A stretch of DNA of 64,000 nt from Bradyrhizobium sp. CCBAU 51765. Its GTDB lineage: Bacteria; Pseudomonadota; Alphaproteobacteria; Rhizobiales; Xanthobacteraceae. Both the position numbers and the translations under genes were made by a program. The DNA is taken from NCBI RefSeq assembly GCF_015291725.1, contig NZ_CP030038.1:1477001-1541000 (forward strand). Direction: 5' to 3'. The notes beneath the pieces are model-generated. The model ran no database searches, was not told where the DNA came from, and saw nothing but the letters and a program-made list of their open reading frames with translations. The first letter of the stretch is position 1. Each line of letters opens with the position of its first letter. Positions 9,494 to 18,994 of the stretch are shown in pieces.

Positions 9494-10042
9494 TCAGTCG
9501 TCCGAGCTGATAATTGTGTTCAGAAAGTCTTCGGGCCTATCCCGCAGAAGTGCGTATTTGCTGGTTGGTTTGGCCTTGGTGTACGCGAGGACGATGTTGG
9601 CGGCTTGAGCTTTCACTCGTGGGGTCGATGGTCCGACAGCGAGCACGAAGGCTTCCCGCAGGGCACCCTCGGCCTTTCCTTCGTCAGTAGGCGGCACGAA
9701 GATCCCACCGTCGCTGTTGTTGGCAACCTGGCGGGGCAGGTCAGGCAGTTCACCTTTCGCCTTCAGGCCTTCGATGAATCTATCGGCAAGTTCGTTTGCT
9801 CGTGCCCACAGGTGATCTGCTTCGGCGCGGCGCATCCCATCGGGCACACCGTATCTGTAGAACTTGGTCGGGTCGGCCTTCGCAGCCGCGATCCGCGCTT
9901 GATCTCGGTGCTTCATCTTCTCGCGAAATTCGGGAGTAGCCCAGAGTTCCTTGAGGCGCGCTGATGTAGCTTGAGTGGCCCTCGGGGCTCCCTTGCCCCG
10001 TGCAGACTTCTTTCGTGGGCGAGATTTGGTCGTGGTTGTCAT
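9494..10042 (-). CDS. Basic hypothetical protein of the helicase module
   Basis: 182 aa from the ATG at 10042, which has AAGAGAA upstream. A further upstream ATG at 10063 lacks a Shine-Dalgarno, and the longest frame (from 10216) would overlap the next gene, so both are disfavoured. The first 20 residues are Lys/Arg-rich (SRPRKKSARGKG) and suggest nucleic-acid contact. Then comes a segment LKELWATPEFREKMKHRD, of the kind found in small repeats of HNH/NUMOD-associated proteins. The rest is soluble and helical with no catalytic motif. It lies 28 bp downstream of the 65-aa acidic gene and upstream of the helicase. Function unknown. Confidence 0.65.
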   Translation of the reverse strand: MTTTTKSRPRKKSARGKGAPRATQATSARLKELWATPEFREKMKHRDQARIAAAKADPTKFYRYGVPDGMRRAEADHLWARANELADRFIEGLKAKGELPDLPRQVANNSDGGIFVPPTDEGKAEGALREAFVLAVGPSTPRVKAQAANIVLAYTKAKPTSKYALLRDRPEDFLNTIISSDD

Positions 10043-10070
10043 TTCTCTTTTTGATTTCTGCATTGGTTGC

Positions 10071-10268
10071 TCAGTGCAGTGTTTCGCTCGGGTCGCGCCC
10101 GATAAGGTGGGAGAAGAAATCGCGAAGCGCGGTCTCGTAGCCAGCCTGCCATTCGTTCTCGGCAGGATCGCACTCGCAGAGTTCAAGCTCTCCGAAGAGC
10201 CAATCGAGTGCTTCATCCCAGTTCAGCTCATCTTGTTCGAGGTCGGTGTCGTTCGTAGGAGATGTCAT
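10071..10268 (-). CDS. Small acidic hypothetical protein
   Basis: 65 aa, strongly acidic (about 16 Asp/Glu), with Trp and Leu spaced as in a helical protein (LNWDEALDWLFGELELCE). The ATG at 10268 is preceded by GGAAC at normal spacing, which favours it over the longer in-frame start at 10436. It lies 28 bp upstream of the basic protein gene, so an acidic/basic pair is made from one transcript. Such pairs can be DNA mimic or antitoxin-like, but no such family is recognised here. Confidence 0.55.
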   Translation of the reverse strand: MTSPTNDTDLEQDELNWDEALDWLFGELELCECDPAENEWQAGYETALRDFFSHLIGRDPSETLH

Positions 10269-10462
10269 TTGAGTTCCATGAGTAGTGGGGTGGTGGTCAC
10301 GCCTGCAGTTCCGCTGATTTCCATTTTGCGAGCTCTGAAGGCGCCTTTGTGTCGTAAGGGAGCCACCTTCGACAGTTAGTGAATTGATTTTGCTCGGTAT
10401 TGTTGAGCGAAACGACAAAATTAGTGGACTTAGCAAAACGCACTTGGTAAGGGCGCGCGGAG

Positions 10463-11233
10463 ATGACCGCTTTCTTCTCCGACAATCCTGTCTTTCACGA
10501 TGAACATGCGGCGAGAGCCGCTATGGAGGCGCTGAGGTGGCCAGACGGTCCCGTATGTCCTCATTGCCATGCGAAGCAACAGAGCTTCGAAATCGGTGGC
10601 GAAAAGCAGTCGCGTCGCGCGGGGTTGCGTCACTGCAGAGCATGTCGCCGGCAATTTTCAGTGACTGTCGGCACCGCGCTGGAACGTACACGAGTGTCCT
10701 ACGTGCATTGGATGCGTTTGGCGTATGTTCTCAGTCAAACCGGTAGCCGGACGTTGAGCGTCCCTGAAGTGGCCGAGGCCCTCCACATGACTTACAAAAC
10801 AGCGGCTCGCATGTTGGAGCGCGTGTCCGATACGCTGGTTACTTACAAGGGGCTGCTGGACAAGAAACGATTTGGGCCGCCAGTGACTGAGTTCGTCGTG
10901 AAAGCTCGGGGACCTCAACCTCGACTTAGATTTCCGCAGAATCCCCGCTACGCGAAGCACAGAGCAAGGGTGGGGCAAAGCTATGTGCGATGGAAGGAGC
11001 GGTTGAAGCTGGACGCATCAGCCACACCCATCCCGACCGGTGTTCTACGCTCGAAGGAGAACCCTTCGCTGCCACAAGAAAACCTTGATAGGGTCGAGAG
11101 GCTCCTGATGGTGGTTCTAAATGTTGAGCAAGCCGAAGCCAGAGCGGCGAGGAAGAAGCGGAGTGGATGGGAGTGGCATCGGCGACGTTTCCAAAAGGTC
11201 CGCATACGTCTTCCAAATGGTGCGCGCGCGTAG
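10463..11233 (+). CDS. Zinc-ribbon/HTH protein derived from an IS1595-type transposase
   Basis: 256 aa. Residues 32-61 form a zinc ribbon with CPHC and CRAC pairs (Cys 32, 35, 58, 61), followed by RRQFSVTVGT. That is the order of the N-terminal domain of IS1595/ISXO2 transposases. A helix-turn-helix (about 95-120, VPEVAEALHMTYKTAARML) follows as in those enzymes. After residue 125 the ISXO2-like DDE nuclease domain is absent: the remaining 130 residues are basic and show no spaced DDE/DDN triad. Terminal inverted repeats were not found. It is either a worn transposase remnant with a replaced C-terminus or a domesticated DNA-binding protein. It diverges from the helicase module and could regulate it. 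Confidence 0.65.
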   Translation: MTAFFSDNPVFHDEHAARAAMEALRWPDGPVCPHCHAKQQSFEIGGEKQSRRAGLRHCRACRRQFSVTVGTALERTRVSYVHWMRLAYVLSQTGSRTLSVPEVAEALHMTYKTAARMLERVSDTLVTYKGLLDKKRFGPPVTEFVVKARGPQPRLRFPQNPRYAKHRARVGQSYVRWKERLKLDASATPIPTGVLRSKENPSLPQENLDRVERLLMVVLNVEQAEARAARKKRSGWEWHRRRFQKVRIRLPNGARA

Positions 11234-11555
11234 TAGGCCGAACTCTCTATCTTCGAGAAATGACGACCGCCCCGAGGTGTGTCCGAGCTTCGAGCCAAAG
11301 TTCCGCTGCTGCGTGAAGTCTGGCGGCGGCTTGCCCCTTGAAGCCGAACAGTTTGAAGTCAGGGTGGCCGGGTTGGCCAAATTAGGATCCAGCGCGTTGG
11401 GAGAGGCTCATTTAGGGAGCCTCAGTAGACTACCAGCCGTGCCCGACGAACCAGAATGCGAGCGCGCCGAACGCCGCAGGGGCCATAGGTGCCCTCGAAT
11501 GACGCCGCGAGGGCTGCGAGAAAGGTGAAGCAAGCAGCAGGCGTAATCGTCAGTC
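11234..11555. other. 322-bp gap between convergent genes
   Basis: It lies between the zinc-ribbon gene and the convergent recombinase gene. Frames through it are continuations in other phases without features. I see no gene, tRNA or clear terminator. Confidence 0.4.
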
Positions 11556-12227
11556 TCAAGCCCGTTCGAGGATGTTTGCTACGGACTGCGCGTACCACTG
11601 ACCGCCACGAGCCGTTGGGATGCCTCGCGCATTCAAAGCGTCCGCAATCTGCCGCAGTGTGCTGGCTCCGGCCTTCTGTGCCTCACGGATGATAGGCAGA
11701 ACGTTCGCTGCGAACTTGTTGGCCTCGGTCGTCACAGCCTCCACCGCGCTTTTGCGGGCCACTTGGAGCTTTGGGTTGCCGAGGGTGACCCCACGAGCCT
11801 TGGCGGCCGAGAGGGCCTGCCGGGTGCGGGTGGAGATCAGCGCGCGCTCCTTCTCAGCCAACGCGGCAAAGAGGTGCAGCACAAAGGGGTCAACATCGGG
11901 ACCAAGCTCGGCCACAAGGAACGGCACCTTGTGAGCCATGAGGCCAGAGATGAAGTGAACGTCGCGGCTGAGGCGGTCGAGCTTTGCCACCCCAACATGG
12001 CACCTGAGCTTCCGTGCCGCCGCCAGTGCAGCCTTGAGCTGAGGCCTGCGGTCCAGCGCGTCCGCTCCCTTGCCGGTCTCGACCTCCACGAACTCGCGGG
12101 CCACCTCATATCCTTCAGCAGCAGCGAAATGGGCGAGGGCTTGTCGTTGTGCCTCGATGCCTAAGCCAGAGCGGCCTTGGCTGGTGGTGCTGACGCGTAT
12201 GTAGGTGATGAGAAGTGCTGTTGACAC
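11556..12227 (-). CDS. Serine recombinase (resolvase/invertase family)
   Basis: 223 aa. The N-terminal resolvase domain (1-145) has the nucleophile Ser13 in YIRVSTTSQ and the second signature around AKLDRLSRD. Residues 155-223 look like the start of a Recombinase-type DNA-binding domain ([17 protein letters not shown]), typical of short resolvases and invertases rather than large phage integrases. It is divergent from hsdM, with 96 bp between the starts. It may resolve or invert DNA of the island, or be the remnant of a second element nested in it. No clear crossover repeat was found beside it. Confidence 0.88.
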   Translation of the reverse strand: MSTALLITYIRVSTTSQGRSGLGIEAQRQALAHFAAAEGYEVAREFVEVETGKGADALDRRPQLKAALAAARKLRCHVGVAKLDRLSRDVHFISGLMAHKVPFLVAELGPDVDPFVLHLFAALAEKERALISTRTRQALSAAKARGVTLGNPKLQVARKSAVEAVTTEANKFAANVLPIIREAQKAGASTLRQIADALNARGIPTARGGQWYAQSVANILERA

Positions 12228-12323
12228 GCCGAAGGTCTCCAGAGCTATTCTGTAAAGAACCTTATCGACCGTTTAGAATTTATACAAGCATACTATGGTG
12301 GCTCTTCCGGGCCTGCTTGGACT

Positions 12324-13922
12324 ATGGATAATGGACAAGCATTGCGTGCATTGGGGGAACTAGTGGCAACCGACCTACAAGATTTTTCGCGGAGGCTGTT
12401 CGCTGCCGCCGACCAACTCTGGACGAACAGCGCGCTTCGGCCCGACCAATATGCCCAGCCCGTGCTGGCGCTGATCGCGCTGCGGCAGATGGAGGCCAAG
12501 TTCGGAGCTGTCCACGCCAAGCTCGCTCCGCAATACAAAGGCCGCTTGAAACCTGCCCCCGCGGACTATCAGGCCAAGGGCGCTATCTTCCTGCCCGAGA
12601 ATGCCCGCTTCTCACGGCTCCTTTCGTTACCCGGCACAGCCGACCTTGGAGCCGAACTGAACGCCGCCATGAAGGCGATTGCGGATACTAACCCTGATCT
12701 GGCCGGGGTTCTTCCGCTGGGCTATGCGGGGCTGCCGAACGACGTTTTGCAAGAATTGCTTCGCCTCCTGGCACCCTTGGAGATCGATGGGGACGCCTAC
12801 GGTCTCATATTCGAGTACTTCATGGGCCAGTTCGCCTCGTCCTTCATGCAGAAGGGCGGCGAGTACTTCACGCCTGCATCCATCGTGAAGCTCATCGTCG
12901 AGATCATCGAGCCTTATCACGGCAAGATACTCGACCCAGCCTGCGGTTCGGGCGGCATGTTTGTGCATTCGGCGGAGTTCGTGCGGCGACACCACAAGTC
13001 GCCGTCCAAGGAGATCAGTATTTACGGCATCGAGAAGATGTCCGACACGCTGCGCCTCTGCCGCATGAACCTCGCGGTCCACGGGCTGTCTGGTGACATC
13101 CGCGAGGCGAACACCTACTACGACGATCCGCACAAGCTGGTCGGCCGCTTTGATTTTGTGATGGCCAATCCTCCATTCAACCAACCGGAGGTGGACCTTG
13201 CGAAGCTGGTCAGCGACACGGGCAAGGTGGACGCGCGGTTTCCGCTCGGACTACCCACCGTCAACAACGCGAACTATCTCTGGATCAATATTTTCTGTGC
13301 CGCGCTGAACCAGACTGGCCGCGCAGGCTTTGTCATGGCGAACAGCGCATCCGACGCAGCCGGCAGCGAGCGGGAACTGCGGAAAAAGCTGATCAATACC
13401 GGCGCGGTAGATTGCATTGTCGCCGTTGGCCCAAATATGTTCTTCACCGTCACTCTGCCGGTTACACTTTGGTTCTTCGACAAGGGCAAGGTACAGGGGC
13501 CACGCAAGGACAAGGTGCTGTTCGTTGACGCGCGACATCTCTTCCGTCAGGTGACGCGAGCGCATCGTACATTCGACCCGGATCAGATCGAGTTCGTGGG
13601 CAACATCGTCAGGCTGTGGCGTGGCGAGGAAGTCGAGACGGATGCTGGCAGCGAACCACGCATGTCCGAAGCCTTTCCGAACGGGCGCTACCGCGACGTT
13701 CCCGGCCTCTGCAACGTTGCCTCGCGCAAGGATATTGAAGCGCAGGACTGGAGCCTGAACCCCAGCCGGTTTGTCGGCGTCGCACTTGGCAAGAAACATG
13801 ATAGCGAGGAATTTAAGGAAAAGTTGGAAGCCTTACAGGAAGAGCTGGAGGGTCTCAATGCGGAAGCGGCGCGGTTGCAGAGCCAAATCGCTATCAACGT
13901 AGCAGAGTTGTTGGACACATGA
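12324..13922 (+). CDS. hsdM: Type I restriction-modification system, methyltransferase subunit
   Basis: 532 aa N6-adenine methyltransferase. An N-terminal HsdM helical domain (about 1-140) is followed by the SAM-binding motif DPACGSGGMF (near residue 205) and the catalytic NPPF (near 281, in FVMANPPFNQ). The C-terminal 40 residues form a coiled coil (LEALQEELEGLNAEAARLQ) that would contact HsdS. It methylates the target adenine and joins HsdS and HsdR in the restriction complex. The stop overlaps the hsdS start (ATGA). The preceding gene is the divergent resolvase. Intact. Confidence 0.95.
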   Translation: MDNGQALRALGELVATDLQDFSRRLFAAADQLWTNSALRPDQYAQPVLALIALRQMEAKFGAVHAKLAPQYKGRLKPAPADYQAKGAIFLPENARFSRLLSLPGTADLGAELNAAMKAIADTNPDLAGVLPLGYAGLPNDVLQELLRLLAPLEIDGDAYGLIFEYFMGQFASSFMQKGGEYFTPASIVKLIVEIIEPYHGKILDPACGSGGMFVHSAEFVRRHHKSPSKEISIYGIEKMSDTLRLCRMNLAVHGLSGDIREANTYYDDPHKLVGRFDFVMANPPFNQPEVDLAKLVSDTGKVDARFPLGLPTVNNANYLWINIFCAALNQTGRAGFVMANSASDAAGSERELRKKLINTGAVDCIVAVGPNMFFTVTLPVTLWFFDKGKVQGPRKDKVLFVDARHLFRQVTRAHRTFDPDQIEFVGNIVRLWRGEEVETDAGSEPRMSEAFPNGRYRDVPGLCNVASRKDIEAQDWSLNPSRFVGVALGKKHDSEEFKEKLEALQEELEGLNAEAARLQSQIAINVAELLDT

Positions 13923-15184
13923 AGCTGGCCAGATTGTTAGCCGATCTTTGCATACTTATTGTCGACTGCGAGCATAAGACTGCTCCGCTTGCTTCCGATG
14001 GATACCCGTCCATAAGAACGCCAAACGTCGGGCGCGGACGACTGCAGCTCGACGGCGTCAATCGTGTTGACGAAGCAACCTACAGGGCATGGGCCAAACG
14101 CGCCATCCCGCAGCCAAATGACCTTATCATTGCTCGCGAAGCTCCTGTCGGAAACGTAGCGATCATTCAGCAACACCAGAAGGTCTGCTTGGGGCAGAGG
14201 ACAGTGTTGGTTCGACCCGACCCGACGAAAGTAGACCCGGCCTTCCTTTGCTATTATTTGCTCGGAGACTACGCTCAATCACGATTTAAGGCGGCAGCTA
14301 TCGGAGCAACCGTCCCTCATCTTAATATGAAGGACATTCGAAACCTTCCGATCCCCTCGCTCCCGTCGCTCGTTATTCAACGCCGCATCTCGTCCATCCT
14401 CGGAGCCTATGACGATTTGATCGAGGTGAACCAGCGGCGAATTACGCTGCTGGAGGAGATGGCGCGGCGGCTGTTCGAGGAATGGTTCGTCCGCTTCCGC
14501 TTTCCAGGCGACGAAGACCATACGATGGTCGAAACGCCGGAAGGGCGACTACCAAAGGGATGGAGCTTGACCTCGTTGGGAGAGCTTTGCCAAGAGATCA
14601 CGGACGGTTCGCACTCCAGCCCACCATCAGTCGAAGCAGGTCAGATGATGGCCTCCGTGAAAGACATGCGGGACTGGGACTTCGATCTCTCAGAATGCCG
14701 CCGGATTTCCACCGAGGATTTTGACGAGCTTGTACGAAACGGTTGCCAACCCATCGTCGGAGACATTTTGATCGCAAAGGACGGAGCGAACCTTAACAAG
14801 CATACGTTTCTCATGTGGAGGGAGATGCCGCTCGTCCTTCTGTCCTCCATAGCAATTCTACGGCCACCTCTTGACTTCGAACGGGAGTACCTCGTTGCTC
14901 TTTTGAAGTCTGATGCGACTAGCGCAGCAATCAAGCAGATGAAATCGGGGGCGGCTATTCCACGCATCGTTTTGCGCGACTTCAAGCGGCTTCGAATTTT
15001 GATGCCGCCACAACATCTTCGAAAACAGTACAACGATGCGGCCACTCCCATTCATGAGCTAATTCGGCGGATTTCTCTTGCAAATGGCAAGCTCGCGAAC
15101 GCCCGTGATCTCCTTCTGCCCCTGCTCATCTCCGGCGAAGTTTCTGTCTCCTCTGCTGAACAAAGACTGGAGGCCGTCGCCTGA
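13919..15184 (+). CDS. hsdS: Type I restriction-modification system, specificity subunit
   Basis: 421 aa with two target-recognition domains, about 1-150 and 205-365, each followed by a helical spacer. The first spacer includes SSILGAYDDLIEVNQRRI and LLEEMARRLFEEWF, a common HsdS motif; the second includes LIRRISLANGKLANARDLLLPLLISGE. The two half-sites of the DNA target are set by these domains and cannot be predicted by eye. It overlaps hsdM by 4 bp and hsdR by 1 bp, so translation is coupled. Full length, with no inverted partial hsdS copy nearby, so no sign of phase-variable shuffling despite the resolvase upstream. Confidence 0.95.
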   Translation: MKLARLLADLCILIVDCEHKTAPLASDGYPSIRTPNVGRGRLQLDGVNRVDEATYRAWAKRAIPQPNDLIIAREAPVGNVAIIQQHQKVCLGQRTVLVRPDPTKVDPAFLCYYLLGDYAQSRFKAAAIGATVPHLNMKDIRNLPIPSLPSLVIQRRISSILGAYDDLIEVNQRRITLLEEMARRLFEEWFVRFRFPGDEDHTMVETPEGRLPKGWSLTSLGELCQEITDGSHSSPPSVEAGQMMASVKDMRDWDFDLSECRRISTEDFDELVRNGCQPIVGDILIAKDGANLNKHTFLMWREMPLVLLSSIAILRPPLDFEREYLVALLKSDATSAAIKQMKSGAAIPRIVLRDFKRLRILMPPQHLRKQYNDAATPIHELIRRISLANGKLANARDLLLPLLISGEVSVSSAEQRLEAVA

Positions 15185-18100
15185 TGGCTTCAGCTCCTCA
15201 GAACTCACTCTCGGGCATCATCACCAGCGAGGACAAGCTGGTGGAGAAACCGGGCCTCGAGTTGCTGGTAGATCTGGGCTGGACCCACGCCGACTTGTTC
15301 AAGGAAGAGCCGGGACCACCGAACCCAACTGGCCGTCTTTCCTTCCGCGAACTTGTCTTGCCCGCGCGGCTACGCGCTGCGCTTCGCAAGATCAATCCGT
15401 CGTTATCGGATGAAGCACTGCAACAAGCCGAGATTGCGCTCACTGCCGACCGATCCGCGATGCTGCCGATAGCAGCAAACCGCGAGGTCTACAGACTTCT
15501 TCGCGACGGCATCGCGGTTCAAGTACGACGGCCAGACGGCTCACTGAAGGACGAGCGCGTTAGTGTCATCCACTGGACGGACATTCCCACCAACGACTTC
15601 TTTCTCGCGTCGCAGGTCTGGATCGAGAGCAACCTCTACAAGAGACGGCCGGACGCCCTCGGCTTCGTCAACGGCATCCCGCTATTGCTCATCGAATGGA
15701 AAGACCTCACCCAGCCCATTCAGGAAGCCTACGAGGCCAACCTGCGGGACTATCGCGACACCATTCCGCGCCTGTTTGACTTCAACGGCTTCACCATTCT
15801 GTCCAATGGGCTGGAGGCTCTCATGGGCCCAAGCCATGCGCCATTCGAGACTTTTGCTCCTTGGAAACGTCTGGAAGAAGACGGACCAGAAAGCGTGGCT
15901 CTGGAGACGATGCTGCGGGCCACCTGCGAGCCTTCGCGCCTTCTCGACCTGGTAGAGAGTTTCTTGCTGTTTGACGACGCGCGCGGCGGACTGCACAAGG
16001 TCGTTGCAAAATATCATCAGGTGCTCGGCGTGAACCGCGCCATCGAGGCGGTGAAACAGATCGGCGATAATCGGGGCCGTCTCGGCGTGTTCTGGCATAC
16101 GCAGGGCAGCGGTAAGAGCCTCTCGATGGTGATGTTCGCCGAGAAAGTACTGCGAAGGCTTGGCGGCAACTGGACGTTTGTGATCATCACCGACCGGCAG
16201 GAGCTGGACGACCAGATCGCCGGGACGTTTGCTACTACCGGGGCGCTCACCAAGCTCCTCAAGGACTGTCAGGCGCAAAGTCGGGTCCACCTGCGTGAGT
16301 TGCTCGCGGGCCAAGAACGTTATGTCTTCACGCTGATCCACAAGTTCTCGACGGCTGATCGCGAGCCAATGCCGGTTCTGTCAGAACGCGCGGACATCAT
16401 CGTGATCACCGACGAGGCGCACCGCAGCCAATACGACCAACTCGCCGCCAACATGCGGCGGGCCCTGCCGAACGCGGCCTTCATCGGTTTCACCGGAACT
16501 CCGTTGATTGCTGGGCAGGAGGAGCGGACACGCGAGGTCTTTGGCGACTACGTTTCTATCTACAACTTCGCCCAGTCTATCGCCGATGGCGCGACGGTGC
16601 CGCTCTATTACGAGGCGAGGAAGCCCGAGCTGCAACTTGCTGCCGAAGAGCTGAAGGACGAACTGGACGCACTGCTAGATGACGCGGAGCTTGATGAGGA
16701 GCAGGAGAAAAAACTCCAACAAACCTTCGGCAAGCAATATCACCTGATCACACGGAACGACCGTCTTGACGAGATTGCCGCCGACCTCGTGCGCCACTTC
16801 TCCGCCCGAGGCTATCTCGGCAAGGGGATGTTCGTCGCCATCGACAAGGCCACGGCAGTGCGGATGCACGACAAGGTCCGCAAGGCATGGACAGCGGAGC
16901 TGGCATCAAGGGAGGAACAGTTCGTCAAAGCTCCGGAGGAGGCGCGGTCCGGTCTCGCCGAGCGTCTCGACTGGATGCGTTCCGTAGACATGGCCGTCGT
17001 AGTCAGCCAATCGCAGAACGAGATCGATGATCTGAAACAGAAGGGGCTCAATATCCTCCCTCATCGTGAGCGGATGCAGAAGGAGGACCTTGAGAGCAAG
17101 TTCAAGAGCCCCGACGATCCGCTACGTCTCGTGTTCGTCTGCGCGATGTGGATCACCGGCTTCGACGTGCCCACATGTAGCACCGTCTATCTCGACAAGC
17201 CGATGAAGAACCACACGCTGATGCAGACCATCGCGCGTGCCAACCGCCGCTCGCCGGGCAAGACCGCGGGCGTCATCGTGGACTATGTGGGGGTCTTCCA
17301 GAACCTCCAGAAGGCTCTCGCTATTTACGCCCAGAAGGGAAGCGAGAGCCACCCAATCAGGGATAAGGACGAACTTGTCTCGGGACTGGAGCAGGCGCTC
17401 GCAGAAGCCCGCGTATTCTGTGAGAGGTTTGGAGTGGATGTGGACGCCATTTTCCGTGCGGACAAGCTCGCGAGGCTCGCGCTCATCAGTCAAGCAGTCG
17501 AGGCGCTTGTCGCACCGGATGAGCGGCGGCGCGGCTTCTTTCGTGTGACGAGCGCAGCGGTGCGAGCCTATAAGGCACTACTGCCGGACGAGCGGGCGGC
17601 TCCGTACCTGAAACCGGTAGCAACCCTTCATGTCGTCGCCGAGGCCATTCGCGGGAAGCTCGGTCCGGTGGATATCTCCGCGGTCGCGGGTAAGATTGAG
17701 GCGCTTTTGGACGAACGGATCGAGGGCGTCGCTATCACCGCGCCTATCATCGAGGGCGACGAAGCAGGAGGTCGTGTCGATCTGTCGGCCATCGACTTTG
17801 ACAAGCTCGCAAAGCTCTTCGCAAGCCGACCGCGAACCTCCGCCGAGAAGCTCCGCGCCGATGTCGAGACGAAGGCGCACGACATGGCCGCCCACAATCC
17901 GACGCGCGTTCACCTTGTGGAGAAGCTGGAGAAGCTCGTCGAGACTTACAACCTCGGCACACTTGGCGTAGAAGCCTTCTTCGAGGCGCTCAAAGCGCTC
18001 GTTGCCGAGATGGAGGAAGAGGAACAACGCGCAGCGCGTGAAGGTCTCACCGAGGAAGAACTGGCCGTCTTCGACTTGCTCACCAAACCCAAGCCGAAGC

Positions 18101-18357
18101 TCACCAAGGCGCAGGAAGTGGCTGTAAAGAAGGTCGCGCGGGACCTCCTAGAGAAATTGGAAGAGCAGCTCGCCATCGCAGATTGGAAGACGAAGCAGGA
18201 GACGCGGGCCGGTGTTCAGAGTACGATACGGTTCACCTTGAACGAGCTGCCAGAAGAGCCATACCCTGAGCCAGTTTGGAACGAGAAAGTGGATGCGGTG
18301 TGGGCGTTCATCTTTGCTCGACAGCAGGCACAATCGGCAGCAAGAAGCACGGTGTAA
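15184..18357 (+). CDS. hsdR: Type I restriction endonuclease, motor subunit
   Basis: 1057 aa, a typical HsdR length. The N-terminal nuclease domain contains the PD-(D/E)xK motif as RPDALGF followed by LLLIEWKD (about 152-175). The motor follows, with Walker A HTQGSGKS (about 304) and DEAH (about 409, ITDEAHRSQY). Later come SF2 motifs such as FVCAMWITGFDVPTC and QTIARANRRSPGK. The C-terminal part is helical and highly charged. It translocates and cuts unmethylated foreign DNA using HsdM and HsdS. All motifs are present, so the system should be active. Confidence 0.96.
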   Translation: MASAPQNSLSGIITSEDKLVEKPGLELLVDLGWTHADLFKEEPGPPNPTGRLSFRELVLPARLRAALRKINPSLSDEALQQAEIALTADRSAMLPIAANREVYRLLRDGIAVQVRRPDGSLKDERVSVIHWTDIPTNDFFLASQVWIESNLYKRRPDALGFVNGIPLLLIEWKDLTQPIQEAYEANLRDYRDTIPRLFDFNGFTILSNGLEALMGPSHAPFETFAPWKRLEEDGPESVALETMLRATCEPSRLLDLVESFLLFDDARGGLHKVVAKYHQVLGVNRAIEAVKQIGDNRGRLGVFWHTQGSGKSLSMVMFAEKVLRRLGGNWTFVIITDRQELDDQIAGTFATTGALTKLLKDCQAQSRVHLRELLAGQERYVFTLIHKFSTADREPMPVLSERADIIVITDEAHRSQYDQLAANMRRALPNAAFIGFTGTPLIAGQEERTREVFGDYVSIYNFAQSIADGATVPLYYEARKPELQLAAEELKDELDALLDDAELDEEQEKKLQQTFGKQYHLITRNDRLDEIAADLVRHFSARGYLGKGMFVAIDKATAVRMHDKVRKAWTAELASREEQFVKAPEEARSGLAERLDWMRSVDMAVVVSQSQNEIDDLKQKGLNILPHRERMQKEDLESKFKSPDDPLRLVFVCAMWITGFDVPTCSTVYLDKPMKNHTLMQTIARANRRSPGKTAGVIVDYVGVFQNLQKALAIYAQKGSESHPIRDKDELVSGLEQALAEARVFCERFGVDVDAIFRADKLARLALISQAVEALVAPDERRRGFFRVTSAAVRAYKALLPDERAAPYLKPVATLHVVAEAIRGKLGPVDISAVAGKIEALLDERIEGVAITAPIIEGDEAGGRVDLSAIDFDKLAKLFASRPRTSAEKLRADVETKAHDMAAHNPTRVHLVEKLEKLVETYNLGTLGVEAFFEALKALVAEMEEEEQRAAREGLTEEELAVFDLLTKPKPKLTKAQEVAVKKVARDLLEKLEEQLAIADWKTKQETRAGVQSTIRFTLNELPEEPYPEPVWNEKVDAVWAFIFARQQAQSAARSTV

Positions 18358-18420
18358 CTTATAGACCGTCGGGAAACTCTACGGGGAACCAGATCGCGGC
18401 GGGGTGGCGGGGTGATGTCC

Positions 18421-18876
18421 ATGGGAACGAGCATTCTGGTTGCGTTAATATCGTTCGTGGCCGGTGTGACTGTATCGGTCGTCGCAGGCCGGCTATCGCA
18501 GCGTCTGAAGGTCTCCGAGTTTCGTCAGGCTTGGATAAACTCTCTGAGGGAAGATATCGCGAGCTACCTGGGCATCACGCAGCGTTGGTTTCACGCAGCA
18601 AAAATGGAAGAGGAGCCGGGGAAGCTGTTCGCCATGGGGAATGAGGCCAGTGTAATCCTATATCGCATCAAGATGCGGATTAATCCCAATGAAAATAAGC
18701 ATAAGAGGGAAGATGACGAGTTCATCGCGTCACTAGAAAGGATACAGACGACGGGTGGCCTTCCTGCCGTAGGGCTAGAGACACATTGGGCTACGGCCGC
18801 CGCTGAGATCACGTTACTCGCACGCAAATTGCTCAAGCGGGAATGGGATATTACGAAGCAGTTCAGATGGTGGTGA
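18421..18876 (+). CDS. Small membrane-anchored hypothetical protein
   Basis: 151 aa from ATG 18421, which has GGGG at suitable spacing. In-frame ATG 18415 and GTG 18412 are alternatives. One N-terminal transmembrane helix (about 4-24, SILVALISFVAGVTVSVVAG) is followed by a cytoplasmic helical domain rich in Lys/Glu (FRQAWINSLREDIASYLG). No catalytic motif. It begins 63 bp after hsdR in the same direction and is the last gene before attR. It may be transcribed with the RM operon, but no known RM partner looks like this. Proteins of this layout are common hypotheticals in defence-rich islands. Confidence 0.7.
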   Translation: MGTSILVALISFVAGVTVSVVAGRLSQRLKVSEFRQAWINSLREDIASYLGITQRWFHAAKMEEEPGKLFAMGNEASVILYRIKMRINPNENKHKREDDEFIASLERIQTTGGLPAVGLETHWATAAAEITLLARKLLKREWDITKQFRWW

Positions 18877-18994
18877 GGTGGCAGCAGATCGATCCGCTTC
18901 GAAGTTGCGAGTGGTAGCTTTTGGTGGTAGCAATGACAAAGCAGCTAAGCTGATTTGTTCTTTGTTCTCAGTGCCTTCATCGGTTGCCCTTCGT

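Noticed and set aside
10463..11233. Complete insertion sequence
   Set aside because: The protein lacks a DDE domain and I found no terminal inverted repeats or target duplication, so an intact IS is not called.
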